DNA of 56,432 nucleotides, taken from assembly GCA_964567295.1 (NCBI GenBank), contig CAZMLU010000007.1, forward strand, positions 1 to 56,432. Reading direction: 5' to 3'. This document shows, piece after piece, positions 26,844 to 35,700 of this stretch. Position numbers and translations under genes: made by a program. Source of the DNA: SLJK01 sp964567295. GTDB lineage: Bacteria > Bacillota > Dethiobacteria > DTU022 > UBA8154. The notes under the pieces are model-generated. The model saw only the letters and a list, made by a program, of their open reading frames with translations. It made no database searches and was not told the DNA's origin. Within the stretch, counting starts at the first letter, position 1, and the number at the start of each line of letters is the position of its first letter.

Positions 26844-28070
26844 CTAAACCTCCTCAATACCCAGGTATTTAGAGCTCTTAATCATCTTTGAACGTGCTGC
26901 CAAGCGTAGTAAAAACTTGGTCAAAATCAGGGCGGATAGCAAGCTGCAGATAATCCCAATCAAAAGAACAACAGCAAAACCGCGCACAGGACCGCTAGCA
27001 ACAAATAAAAGCACCAGGGCCGCTATAACGGTGGTAATATTGGCGTCCAAAATAGCCCGAAAAGCCCTCTCGAAACCAGAATTTATAGCAGTAAGCATTG
27101 TTTTTCCATCTCTTATCTCCTCTTTAATACGTTCAAAGATGAGAACATTGGCATCCACGGCCATACCAATAGATAGAATAAGAGCAGCTAATCCAGGCAG
27201 GGTAATGGTAGCATTCAACAAGGAAAGCAACAAAAAAACCAGGGCCAGGTAAACCACCAGGGTAATGTCTGCAACCAGGCCCGCGAAGCGGTAGGCAATG
27301 ACCATAAAAACCAATACCAGTAAAAGCCCAACCATACCAGCCGTAAAACTCAGGTCAAGGGCATTTTCTCCCAGAAGAGGGCCGATAGAACGTGTTTCTA
27401 ATTCTGCTAAATCAACGGGAAGGGCCCCTGAGCGAAGAAGCATGGCAATATGATTAGCTTCCTCGGCACTTGGAATGCCTGTTATAACTGCGTTCCCATC
27501 AGTTATAACATTCTGTACCATGGGAGCTGAAACCAGTTCATCGTCAAGGTATATAGAAATGGGCTCATTAAGGTGTTGCTGGGTAGCCTCAGCAAACATT
27601 TGCGCCCCCTCGCTATCAAATTCCAAGGAAACTATGGGTTCGTTATGCTGTCCACGGGTAAAATGGGCAGTATCCAGGTTGGCACCGGTCAACAGGACTT
27701 CATCGTCAGGGCTTTGGAAGGTAAGCATGGCGGTTCTACCAATGATCTCCATGGCCTGTTCCTGATCATCAACTCCCGGAAGTTCGATTCGTATTCTCCT
27801 GTCTCCTTCACGCTGTAAAACCGGCTCTGTAACACCCAATTCATCTATCCTGTTGCGGATAATGGTCATGGCACGTTCTACAGCATCGCGGTCTGTTTCT
27901 GCGTCCCCTGTTGTTTCAGCTTCTAACAGCACATAGACCCCTCCTTCCAGGTCCAGGCCTTTATTTAGAAACCTCTCCCAGTTCAACAGGTAAAGAGAAG
28001 AAGCCGCTACCAGGATAACAGAAATAATTATAAAGAATATATACCCCCGAGTACGTGTTTTCAGGGCCAA
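26844..28070 (-). CDS. secD: Protein translocase subunit SecD
   Basis: SecD is the partner of SecF. The 408-residue protein shows the N-terminal helix, GLDLEGGVYVLLEAE, a periplasmic-type P1 domain (RNRIDELGVTEPVLQREG, RIRIELPGV), and five C-terminal helices with SIGMAVDANVLIFERIKEE. The length is typical of Firmicute SecD. The start is TTG, 7 nt after GGAGG. The 113 nt upstream are AT-rich; I can make out no convincing promoter there. Confidence 0.95.
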   Translation of the reverse strand: MALKTRTRGYIFFIIISVILVAASSLYLLNWERFLNKGLDLEGGVYVLLEAETTGDAETDRDAVERAMTIIRNRIDELGVTEPVLQREGDRRIRIELPGVDDQEQAMEIIGRTAMLTFQSPDDEVLLTGANLDTAHFTRGQHNEPIVSLEFDSEGAQMFAEATQQHLNEPISIYLDDELVSAPMVQNVITDGNAVITGIPSAEEANHIAMLLRSGALPVDLAELETRSIGPLLGENALDLSFTAGMVGLLLVLVFMVIAYRFAGLVADITLVVYLALVFLLLSLLNATITLPGLAALILSIGMAVDANVLIFERIKEEIRDGKTMLTAINSGFERAFRAILDANITTVIAALVLLFVASGPVRGFAVVLLIGIICSLLSALILTKFLLRLAARSKMIKSSKYLGIEEV

Positions 28071-28183
28071 ATTAATACCTCCTACTAAAAATACTTTTCT
28101 TGAACGCTTATATTTAAATGGAACGTACTATAAATATAATTCAAAAAAAATCATCCATGCATCAGACAAAACAGAACCCATTG

Positions 28184-28870
28184 TTAAAGAAGCTGTGTTT
28201 CATTAATTACCAGAGAAAACCGGGCCTCTAAAAAATTTGCGGCACGCCGGCACAATACCATTCTGTCCAAAAAAATTTCGAAGTACTCCATAACATGGCT
28301 TAATTCAATGTCAATCTTAATATTTAAAGTAATAATTCGACTCTCTGGATTCAACTGTAAAATGGAATTCTCTACAGCATAATTAACCCTGTCGTGAATA
28401 TCAAAACGAGTATGATCGGGATTTCTCACCCTGGTCCTGTGAACGTCAGATTTATCCGCCAGAATAGTAGCTGCAGAAATAATACTAACAGGGTAGCCAC
28501 TCTGTTCGTCATGATTGCCAATGGCAGATACCACCTCTGCTATTTCACTCTCCTCCATTTCCAGTTCCCTCAAAATATTCATAGAAATGAGTGCACCGAT
28601 GGTGTAATGGTGCGTACGTTCAATCACATTTCCAATATCATGCAAATAACCCGCTATGGCAGCGAGCTCTGCATCCCGCTCCGAATATCCCAATTTTGAT
28701 ACAATCCTGAAAGAGGTATTTGCCACCATATCGGTATGTCGAAAACCGTGTTCTGTATATCCCAACGCACTTAAATTATCATCCGCCCTGCGGATATACG
28801 CTGTTACCAGGGGATGGTTTTCAATGTTTTCCAGGATAATCCGACCTGATCCAGTTCCTTTTTTTTGCAC
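28184..28870 (-). CDS. HD-domain phosphohydrolase
   Basis: This is a 228-residue metal-dependent phosphohydrolase of the HD superfamily. Metal ligands are visible as HGFRHTDMV, the central HD of GYLHDIGN, HHYTIGALI, GNHDE and the aspartate of ADKSDVHRTR. The C-terminal about 70 residues are an unassigned alpha/beta part. The substrate cannot be told from sequence. The start is a GTG 2 nt after the ogt stop, with AAAGGTGAT as ribosome site; a longer frame overlapping ogt is rejected. Confidence 0.8.
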   Translation of the reverse strand: MQKKGTGSGRIILENIENHPLVTAYIRRADDNLSALGYTEHGFRHTDMVANTSFRIVSKLGYSERDAELAAIAGYLHDIGNVIERTHHYTIGALISMNILRELEMEESEIAEVVSAIGNHDEQSGYPVSIISAATILADKSDVHRTRVRNPDHTRFDIHDRVNYAVENSILQLNPESRIITLNIKIDIELSHVMEYFEIFLDRMVLCRRAANFLEARFSLVINETQLL

Positions 28871-28872
28871 TT

Positions 28873-29382
28873 TTATATCACCTTTCGTTCCAACTCCAAA
28901 AGCCTTTGTTTCCATAAAAGGCCAGGCCCAAATCCCACCAGATCGCCCTTTTGCCCCACTACGCGGTGGCAAGGAATAAGAATAGGAGTACGGTTACAGG
29001 ACAATGCCTGGCCCACAGCCCTGGCAGCAGCCGGTTTACCCAGCTGTTCAGCCACCTGCTTATAACTAAGGGTTTCTCCGTAAGGGATATTTCCGACAAC
29101 CTGCAACACTTTTTTTGTCCACTTTGAGTAATTTTTAGTGACAAGCGGGTAAGTATTACGTATTTTTTGGCCTTGACAAAATACCTGTAATTCGTTCTCA
29201 AGGTCAGGCCAAGGAAATTTGTAATTCCTGATATTTGATTTAATCCTGTTCCCGTCTACTTCAGAAGGAAGAATAAGCTTGTATATACCATCCTCATTAT
29301 AATAAAGGAGGATTAAACCTAAGTCTGTCTCTACTTCATAGCAATCATATATTTGCTTTTCTTCCTCAATATTCATGTTCAC
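28873..29382 (-). CDS. ogt: Methylated-DNA-protein-cysteine methyltransferase
   Basis: This protein repairs O6-alkylguanine by moving the alkyl group to its own cysteine. The 169-residue product has the family C-terminal domain: IPYGETLSYKQVAEQLGKP, the DNA-reading AARAVGQAL helix, the active-site IPCHRVVG and the GFGPGLLWKQRLLELE tail. The N-terminal domain is short and variable. GTG at 29382 follows AAGGA; an ATG two codons later is possible. It sits between hisI and the HD gene, with no functional tie to either that I can see. Confidence 0.92.
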   Translation of the reverse strand: MNMNIEEEKQIYDCYEVETDLGLILLYYNEDGIYKLILPSEVDGNRIKSNIRNYKFPWPDLENELQVFCQGQKIRNTYPLVTKNYSKWTKKVLQVVGNIPYGETLSYKQVAEQLGKPAAARAVGQALSCNRTPILIPCHRVVGQKGDLVGFGPGLLWKQRLLELERKVI

Positions 29383-29406
29383 AAATTCCTTAGAATCACA
29401 ATTTTA

Positions 29407-29739
29407 TTATTCTACCTCTTTTTGTGGGTAAAGGGAACGGTAAAAACAGCTTCTCTCCCCGGTATGACAGGCAGGTCCCGTCTGTTTAACTTTTACCAGC
29501 AAGGTATCGGCATCACAGTCATACAAGATCTCCTGCACCTTCTGGATATTACCAGAGGACTCTCCCTTCTGCCAATATTTTTCTCTACTGCGGCTCCAAA
29601 ACCAGGTTAATCCTGTTTCCAATGTTTTTTGTAAAGATTCCCTGTTCATATAAGCCAACATAAGCACGTCACCGTTGGCATGATCTTGAATAATAGCCGG
29701 CAACAGTTCGTACTTTTCAAAAGCAAGTTCTCCTAACAT
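29407..29739 (-). CDS. hisI: Phosphoribosyl-AMP cyclohydrolase HisI
   Basis: HisI opens the purine ring of phosphoribosyl-AMP, the third step of histidine synthesis. The 110-residue product is the cyclohydrolase domain alone, without the HisE pyrophosphatase domain. Motifs are LMLAYMNRESLQKTLETG, TWFWSRSREKYWQKGESSGN, and the metal-binding DCDADTLLVKV and GPACHTGERSCFYR. It starts at the base after the hisF stop (TAAATG). A separate hisE is not in this window. Confidence 0.95.
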   Translation of the reverse strand: MLGELAFEKYELLPAIIQDHANGDVLMLAYMNRESLQKTLETGLTWFWSRSREKYWQKGESSGNIQKVQEILYDCDADTLLVKVKQTGPACHTGERSCFYRSLYPQKEVE

Positions 29740-30504
29740 TTAGTTTAAACGCACCTCCACTCCCTGCTCTTGCAGGTAATTTTTGACTTCTTGCAATGAA
29801 AACTGCCTGAAATGAAAAACAGAAGCGGCTAAGGCAGCATCAGCTTTCCCTTCAGTTAAGACTTCAGCAAAATGCTCAAGCTTTCCGGCACCTCCAGAAG
29901 CTATCACAGGAATGTTTATCTTTTCTGCCACGGCCCGGGTCAATGAAATATCGTATCCATCCTTTCCACCATCAGCATCCATACTGGTCAAAAGAATCTC
30001 TCCCGCACCAAGTTCCTCTACTCTAGAAGCCCATTTCAAGGCCGACATCCGTGTTGCTTTTCTTCCACCATGGGTATAAACTTCCCACTCTCCCATCTCC
30101 TCATTCCAACAAGCATCAATAGCTACAACCATGCACTGACTGCCGAATATCCTGGCTCCTTTTGTGATAAGATCAGGATTCTCTACAGCAGGAGTATTAA
30201 GGGATATTTTATCCGCGCCCGCTTTAAGAACAGCGCGAATCTGGTCTATGGTACCAATACCTCCGCCCACTATAAAAGGAATAAATACCTCTTGAGCTGT
30301 TCTCCTGGCCACATCTATCATGGTTTCTCTTCCCTCATAAGAAGCAGTAATATCCAGGAATACCAGCTCATCCGCTCCCTCCTTGTCATAAAAACTTGCC
30401 AGTTCCACGGGATCTCCCGTATCTTTCAAATCAACAAATTTTACACCTTTCACAACCCTGCCGTCCTTCACATCCAGGCATGGAACAATTCTTTTAGCCA
30501 ACAT
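29740..30504 (-). CDS. hisF: Imidazole glycerol phosphate synthase cyclase subunit HisF
   Basis: HisF is the TIM-barrel synthase half of IGP synthase and receives ammonia from HisH. The 254-residue protein has the catalytic Asp11 in CLDVKDGRVVKG and Asp130 in VVAIDACWNEE, the phosphate loops FIVGGGIGT and IASGGAGKLEH, and TSMDADGGKDGYD. It lies between hisA and hisI in the usual order. Confidence 0.96.
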   Translation of the reverse strand: MLAKRIVPCLDVKDGRVVKGVKFVDLKDTGDPVELASFYDKEGADELVFLDITASYEGRETMIDVARRTAQEVFIPFIVGGGIGTIDQIRAVLKAGADKISLNTPAVENPDLITKGARIFGSQCMVVAIDACWNEEMGEWEVYTHGGRKATRMSALKWASRVEELGAGEILLTSMDADGGKDGYDISLTRAVAEKINIPVIASGGAGKLEHFAEVLTEGKADAALAASVFHFRQFSLQEVKNYLQEQGVEVRLN

Positions 30505-30527
30505 TTATATATCCTCCAGTCATACAC

Positions 30528-31262
30528 TCAATACTCTCCATCTATTACCTCTATTATAGCATCTTTTAAAGTAAATTGCCCTGTATAAAGGGCCTGCCCC
30601 ACAATAACACCGCTGATCCCCTTTTTTTCTATCATCTTCAGCTGGCGCAGATCCTCCAGAGAAGAGACGCCTCCAGAAGCTATCACAGGAATGTAAAGAG
30701 CAGACAACATTTCCCGTAAGGCAGCCAAGTTGGGACCTTCCAGAGAACCGTCTCGGGAAATGTCTGTATATATTATTTCACTCACCCCGCACTCTTGCAT
30801 TTCCAGTGCAAATTCCACCGCCTTTTTTCCTGAACCCTCTACCCAACCTTTAACAGCAACAATTCCATCCCTGGCATCTATACCAACAACAATGCTATCT
30901 CCATAAGCATTCACCATTTCTTTAACCAGGGAAGGATTCTCCACAGCTATCGTGCCTAAGATCACCCTGGAAACACCTAGATCAAGTGCGTTCTTGACAA
31001 GCATCTTGCTACGAATGCCTCCCCCTAACTGCACCGGAACTTCAACAGCAGAAACAATCTCAGAGATAACAGTAGAATTAACAGGCTTTCCTTCGAAAGC
31101 CCCGTCCAGGTCAACCAGATGTAAACGTGAAGCACCTTCTGCCTCCCATCGTTTGGCAACCTCGACCGGATTTTGGCTATAAATAGTTTCTTGGTCCCGA
31201 TCACCTCTTAAAAGGCGAACACACTTTTTGCGGTGGAGATCAATGGCTGGTATTACCTGCAC
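30528..31262 (-). CDS. hisA: Phosphoribosylformimino-5-aminoimidazole carboxamide ribotide isomerase HisA
   Basis: HisA is the Amadori-type isomerase that makes the HisF substrate. The 244-residue TIM barrel has the catalytic aspartates in IPAIDLHRKKCVRL and IYTDISRDGSLEGPN, and the phosphate loops LGGGIRS and IASGGVSSLEDL. The start is GTG, 9 nt after GGGAGG, and overlaps hisH by 23 nt. Confidence 0.95.
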   Translation of the reverse strand: MQVIPAIDLHRKKCVRLLRGDRDQETIYSQNPVEVAKRWEAEGASRLHLVDLDGAFEGKPVNSTVISEIVSAVEVPVQLGGGIRSKMLVKNALDLGVSRVILGTIAVENPSLVKEMVNAYGDSIVVGIDARDGIVAVKGWVEGSGKKAVEFALEMQECGVSEIIYTDISRDGSLEGPNLAALREMLSALYIPVIASGGVSSLEDLRQLKMIEKKGISGVIVGQALYTGQFTLKDAIIEVIDGEY

Positions 31263-31866
31263 CTGAAATCATCCTCCCAAAATTTAGCAACACTTTTAAA
31301 CCCCATTCACCGCTTTTCTCCGGATGAAATTGCAGACCATAAACATTCTTCTTCTTTAGCGCTGCTGGAAATCCAACACCATAGCTGCAGCGAGCTAAAA
31401 ATTTTTCTTCTCCTTTTGGAAACCCGTAAAACGAATGGGCAAAATAAAAATGACACCCGGAGGGAATTCCGTCAAAAAGAGGGTTATCATTATTATGGTA
31501 AACCCGGTTCCAGCCCATGTGAGGAACCTTAACACTTGGCGGAAAACGCAGAACTTGCCCTGAAAGAAAACTCAACCCCTCCCAGCCAGGATCCTCCTGG
31601 CTTTCTTCAAAAAATAACTGCAACCCCAGGCAAATACCCAGAATATAGGTCCCTTGCCGTTCTCTTTCTTGCAGGTGCTCCAATAATCCCTTTTTTTTTA
31701 GTTCTTCAACTGCCCTTCCAAAAGCACCGACTCCGGGCAAAACCAGGGTACTACTTTTTTTTATAACCTCCAAATCTCCCGTCAGAACAGTATCAAAACC
31801 CAATCGGGCAAAACCATTAGCGACACTCTGAACATTTCCCATACCGTAATCAATGATGGCTATCAA
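31240..31866 (-). CDS. hisH: Imidazole glycerol phosphate synthase glutaminase subunit HisH
   Basis: HisH is the class I glutamine amidotransferase that feeds ammonia to HisF. The 208-residue protein has IIDYGMGNVQSV at the N-terminus, the oxyanion loop LPGVGAFGRA, the nucleophile elbow GICLGLQLFFE and the His-Glu pair in GLQFHPEKSGEWG. It is the first gene of this partial his operon (hisH-A-F-I). hisG, D, C, B and E are not in the window. Confidence 0.95.
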   Translation of the reverse strand: MIAIIDYGMGNVQSVANGFARLGFDTVLTGDLEVIKKSSTLVLPGVGAFGRAVEELKKKGLLEHLQERERQGTYILGICLGLQLFFEESQEDPGWEGLSFLSGQVLRFPPSVKVPHMGWNRVYHNNDNPLFDGIPSGCHFYFAHSFYGFPKGEEKFLARCSYGVGFPAALKKKNVYGLQFHPEKSGEWGLKVLLNFGRMISGAGNTSH

Positions 31867-31939
31867 TGGTGCTCCAGCTCCTCATCTATCTTCAGATTAG
31901 CCCTTTCTTCTGGAAAATATGGAAGTATTGTAACACATT

Positions 31940-33052
31940 TCAGTCCACCAAGGAAGTGTATAACCTCTCATAAGATGGAATTATGATATTAGAGGCAAAC
32001 CTGGATGCCTTTTCCCTGGAGTTTTGGGCTAAGTCTTTGTATAATGACTCGTTCTGCAAGATCCACTTCATAGAGGCGTGTAGTTTAGTTACATCACCCA
32101 CAGGGGTTAAAAAACCAGTTTTTCCATCCTCTACAAGTTCACTTAACCCACCCGTCCTGGTGGCCACCACAGGCTTACCGCAAGCCATGGCCTCGAGGGC
32201 AACCAGTCCAAAACTTTCTTTATCCGAAGCAAGCGCCAGAAAATGTGAAACAGCAATAAGGGGAGCCGGATTTGAAACATTCCCCACAAAACAAACTTTT
32301 TCTTCTATTCCTAAATCTCGTGCCATCCCCATTGCTATATTTCTCTCCACTCCATCACCAACCAAAACCAAAACAACATCTTGGATATCTTCCAGCAGTA
32401 GGGCAAAAGCACTCAAAAGATCTGGCACCCTTTTTACAGGTCGAAAATTTGAAACGTGAAGTATAATTTTTTCTCCGTTTGGTGCCAATTGCATGCGAAG
32501 AGTTTCATCATAACCATAATTAAAAAAACTCCTATTAACAAAATTATAGATAACCTGTATGTTTTTATCACTTATGATTTCTTGTGCCTCAGCCTTTAAA
32601 CTATTAGAAACAGCGGTAACTGCATCACTCTTTTCGAGACCATAGCGGATCAGGGGCTGCATTAGAGAGTCCTGCCCCCAAACAGAAATATCCGTTCCAT
32701 GAATAGTTGTGACAAGCTTGGGCGCATTTTTTTCACAAATTTCCTTTGCCAGATAAGCAGAGATTGAGTTTGGAACTACATAGTGGGAATGGATGATCTG
32801 AAAATCGTAATTTCGCAAAATATCTGCTATTTTAGCAGAAAGGTCCAAAGTATAGAGTGGATGAGGAAAAAGAGGATAATCTTTCATCTGCACCTTATGG
32901 AAATAGAGCTTTTCTTCTTTTTCAAGGCGAAACGGTTTTTCATAAGATATTAGATGAATTTCGTGTCCCTTTCGGGACAACTCTTTCCCTAACTCTGTAG
33001 CAACAACACCGCTACCTCCTTGCCCGGGGAAACAAATCATGGCTATCCTCAT
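31940..33052 (-). CDS. bshA: N-acetyl-alpha-D-glucosaminyl L-malate synthase BshA
   Basis: This GT4 glycosyltransferase catalyses the first step of bacillithiol synthesis, joining UDP-GlcNAc and L-malate. The 370-residue protein matches the BshA pattern: MICFPGQGGSGVVATELGKEL, HSHYVVPNSISAYLA, VTTIHGTDISVWGQD, GLEKSDAVTAVSNSLK, VIYNFVNRSFF, and the nucleotide-binding ESFGLVALEAMACGKPVVATRTGG. A generic sugar transferase is the alternative, but the N-terminal motifs and the adjacent bshC make BshA the better call. bshB, the deacetylase, is not present here. Confidence 0.87.
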   Translation of the reverse strand: MRIAMICFPGQGGSGVVATELGKELSRKGHEIHLISYEKPFRLEKEEKLYFHKVQMKDYPLFPHPLYTLDLSAKIADILRNYDFQIIHSHYVVPNSISAYLAKEICEKNAPKLVTTIHGTDISVWGQDSLMQPLIRYGLEKSDAVTAVSNSLKAEAQEIISDKNIQVIYNFVNRSFFNYGYDETLRMQLAPNGEKIILHVSNFRPVKRVPDLLSAFALLLEDIQDVVLVLVGDGVERNIAMGMARDLGIEEKVCFVGNVSNPAPLIAVSHFLALASDKESFGLVALEAMACGKPVVATRTGGLSELVEDGKTGFLTPVGDVTKLHASMKWILQNESLYKDLAQNSREKASRFASNIIIPSYERLYTSLVD

Positions 33053-33106
33053 TTAATCCCCACCCTACATTCCACACCGTCTGGATGCGCACCAAAGGCT
33101 AAAAAA

Positions 33107-34567
33107 TCAACTTCCATCTTTGCTACCATCTCCCCACAAAAAAAGATGATGTCCTGCTGGCAACGAATCAAACTGCTTGCTAAAACTTTCCCAGAAAGAG
33201 AGCCCGTGCCTTATCATATAAGGGAAAATATTAAAAACTCTTTCCTGGGGACGGCTCCGCGGCCATAGGTTTTCTCGTAATATTTCAAAGCGGGGGTCTT
33301 CCTTTTTTCCGCTTTTTTTCCTTCGTGGCTTGCTTCGGGCCTGGAGTACAACTTCTTCTACCCCTGCTCCGTAATACTGCAGGTGAGTTTGCAGCTTTGG
33401 CTCAACCAATGTTATTCCCTTCCTGGGATAAAGCAGGGGCATTTTCAATCCTAGATAATCATAAACTCCCTTGATTTGGGCCATATAACCAAGCTCTCCT
33501 GGTCCGCAAACGTAAGCAAGATTGGCAAACATGCTGTCCTGAAAAACTGGTCTCAGCAGAACGTTTGGACTGAAAAGATCCGGCCTCTCCTTAATAATAT
33601 TTTTTAAATCCCTACTAGAAGCAAAAAAATCTTTGTTAGAGTTAAAAAAATTATCTCCATCTTGCCACAATACTTGCCTCTTTCCCTTCCAAACTATCAT
33701 TAAAAAAGATTCTTTCCCACTTCTCCTCACCTGCGGTGTAAAACCTTTGGCAATGATCTCATTTTCAGCAGTAGAAATAAGAGAATGAAAAATCGGTGCT
33801 TCTTCAACTACCTGTAACAGTAATTCAGTATAAAAATTATTACGACTGGCTAATAGAGGATCTACAAAACAAAGCCCACGTCCAGCAAAAAGGTGCGAAA
33901 GAAGAGCCACAAACCAGCTGCTTAGAGTATGTTCTGCGAAAGAACACTTTTGCAACATGGTCAAGATAGATCGATCATATTCCCCTTCATCTTCTTGCTC
34001 TATAGTAAGCTTTTCCAGTTTGCTAATCAACTCTTGCATTTTTTGGGGCGGAATCTTTATTGCACCTGCTGGAGGACCAAAAGAATCCAGATCAAAGCGA
34101 AGTCTCAAAGCTCCTCCTTTATTCAGCGGAGGAATAAAAGTCCTGGTCATACTAAATATATTGTGATCCTCACCTGCCACCCAAAACAAGGGACGAATAT
34201 TTATATTTAGCTGTTCCTGCATCTCTTCAGCCAGTGTTATTGCAGTCAGAGCCTTATATGCAACATAAAGTGGCCCGCCCAAAATACCAGGTTGCTGACC
34301 GGTAATAATATAATAGGGCTCCTCAATTTCCTCCCTCTTTTCCCTCTTTTTATTTTGCAAAGATTTACTCCCTGAATCCACCAAGAGTTGGGTAGTGCCC
34401 TGGGGAAACTTTTTTTTCTGTAAAAAAAGAGCTCTTTTATGAAAAGAGTCCACTTTCCGAAAATCACCGTTATATAAATGAAAAACCCTTTCCACACCCT
34501 TCACATATTGGTAAAAAAGGGGGGGATAAAGGGCTTTTAACAAACCAGGAGCTATTTCAAAAGGCAT
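33107..34567 (-). CDS. bshC: Putative cysteine ligase BshC (bacillithiol biosynthesis)
   Basis: BshC is thought to add cysteine to GlcN-malate in the last step of bacillithiol synthesis. The family core is visible: the motif VVTGQQ-like YYIITGQQPGILGGPLYVAYKA, FWVAGEDHNIF, LRPVFQDSMFANLAYVCGPGELGYMAQ, and the C-terminal RENLWPRSRPQERVFNIFPY. At 486 residues it is somewhat shorter than the roughly 540 usual in Bacillus, mostly through a shorter coiled-coil region. It lies 54 nt ahead of bshA, so the two are probably one transcript. Confidence 0.86.
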   Translation of the reverse strand: MPFEIAPGLLKALYPPLFYQYVKGVERVFHLYNGDFRKVDSFHKRALFLQKKKFPQGTTQLLVDSGSKSLQNKKREKREEIEEPYYIITGQQPGILGGPLYVAYKALTAITLAEEMQEQLNINIRPLFWVAGEDHNIFSMTRTFIPPLNKGGALRLRFDLDSFGPPAGAIKIPPQKMQELISKLEKLTIEQEDEGEYDRSILTMLQKCSFAEHTLSSWFVALLSHLFAGRGLCFVDPLLASRNNFYTELLLQVVEEAPIFHSLISTAENEIIAKGFTPQVRRSGKESFLMIVWKGKRQVLWQDGDNFFNSNKDFFASSRDLKNIIKERPDLFSPNVLLRPVFQDSMFANLAYVCGPGELGYMAQIKGVYDYLGLKMPLLYPRKGITLVEPKLQTHLQYYGAGVEEVVLQARSKPRRKKSGKKEDPRFEILRENLWPRSRPQERVFNIFPYMIRHGLSFWESFSKQFDSLPAGHHLFLWGDGSKDGS

Positions 34568-34605
34568 ACAAAACTCCTTCTCACATTTTTAGTGAACCGC
34601 TTTTT

Positions 34606-35628
34606 TTAGATAAGCAGTTCGGCTATCTGGACAGAATTCGTAGCAGCCCCTTTGCGGATATTATCGGCCACCACCCATAAATTTAGGCCATTGGGGACAG
34701 AGTCATCGGACCTGATACGACCCACAAATACTTCATCCCTTCCTTCAGTCCATACCGGCATTGGATATAGAAATTCCGCGGCTTCATCCATCACAACCAC
34801 ACCTGGCGCTTCGGAAAATAATTGGCGGGCTTCCAACGGGGACAAAGGCTGATTAAGCTCTACATTCAGCGCCTCCGAATGCCCATTAAACACGGGCACC
34901 CTTACTGTAGTTACAGTAAGAGGAAGATTTTCCAAATCCATTATTTTTCGGGTTTCATTGATCATTTTCATTTCTTCCTTGGTATAACCATTTTCTTCCA
35001 TAACATCGATATGAGGGACCATGTTAAAAGCGATCTGGTGATGTTTGGATGCCCCCTTATAGGGAATAACCTCTTTTTCTGGTTCTTGTCCATTCAAAAT
35101 AGCCCTGCTTTGCTCCATCAACTCATCTACCGCCTCCTTACCTGCTCCAGAGACCGCCTGATAAGTAGCTACCACCACCCTTTTAAGTCCTGCAGCAGCT
35201 TGCAAAGGCTGCAGTGCCACTACCATCTGAATAGTAGAGCAATTTGGATTGGAGATAAGTCCTTTATGACCATTTACAGCGTTAGGATTAACTTCGGGAA
35301 CTACTAGGGGAACATCAGGATTCATACGAAAAGCACTGCTATTATCTACCACCACAGCCCCCTTTTTGGCAGCTTCTGGAGCTAACTCTTTGCTGATATC
35401 TCCACCGGCACTGAAAAAGGCAAAATCAATTCCTTCGAAAGCTTCGGGTTTTGCTTCTTCTATAGTATGAATCTCACCCCCGACATCGATCTTCGTATCA
35501 GCAGAACGAGCCGAAGCTAACAGTTTCCAATATTTAACAGGGAAATTCCTTTCCTTAAGCACCTCAATAAAAGCTCTGCCTACCATCCCGGTCGCCCCTA
35601 CTATTGCAACATTATAACCACCTGACAT
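34606..35628 (-). CDS. asd: Aspartate-semialdehyde dehydrogenase
   Basis: Asd reduces aspartyl phosphate to aspartate semialdehyde, the branch point to lysine/DAP and threonine/methionine. The 340-residue protein has the NADP fold VAIVGATGMVGRAF, the nucleophile in SNPNCSTIQMV, the acid-base and substrate loops SGAGKEAVDEL and VPVFNGHSEALNVE. The ribosome site is AGGAGAGG. It follows dapL by about 70 nt and belongs with the lysine genes. Confidence 0.95.
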   Translation of the reverse strand: MSGGYNVAIVGATGMVGRAFIEVLKERNFPVKYWKLLASARSADTKIDVGGEIHTIEEAKPEAFEGIDFAFFSAGGDISKELAPEAAKKGAVVVDNSSAFRMNPDVPLVVPEVNPNAVNGHKGLISNPNCSTIQMVVALQPLQAAAGLKRVVVATYQAVSGAGKEAVDELMEQSRAILNGQEPEKEVIPYKGASKHHQIAFNMVPHIDVMEENGYTKEEMKMINETRKIMDLENLPLTVTTVRVPVFNGHSEALNVELNQPLSPLEARQLFSEAPGVVVMDEAAEFLYPMPVWTEGRDEVFVGRIRSDDSVPNGLNLWVVADNIRKGAATNSVQIAELLI

Positions 35629-35700
35629 GGAATCCTCTCCTTTCCATCTATTCTAAAACATAGCCATGAAAAAGGTTTGCCCTTATGGATATCAGTTAAT

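Noticed and set aside
28871..28972. Longer N-terminus of the HD phosphohydrolase
   Set aside because: It would lie wholly inside ogt in another frame. The GTG at 28870 has its own ribosome site just after the ogt stop.
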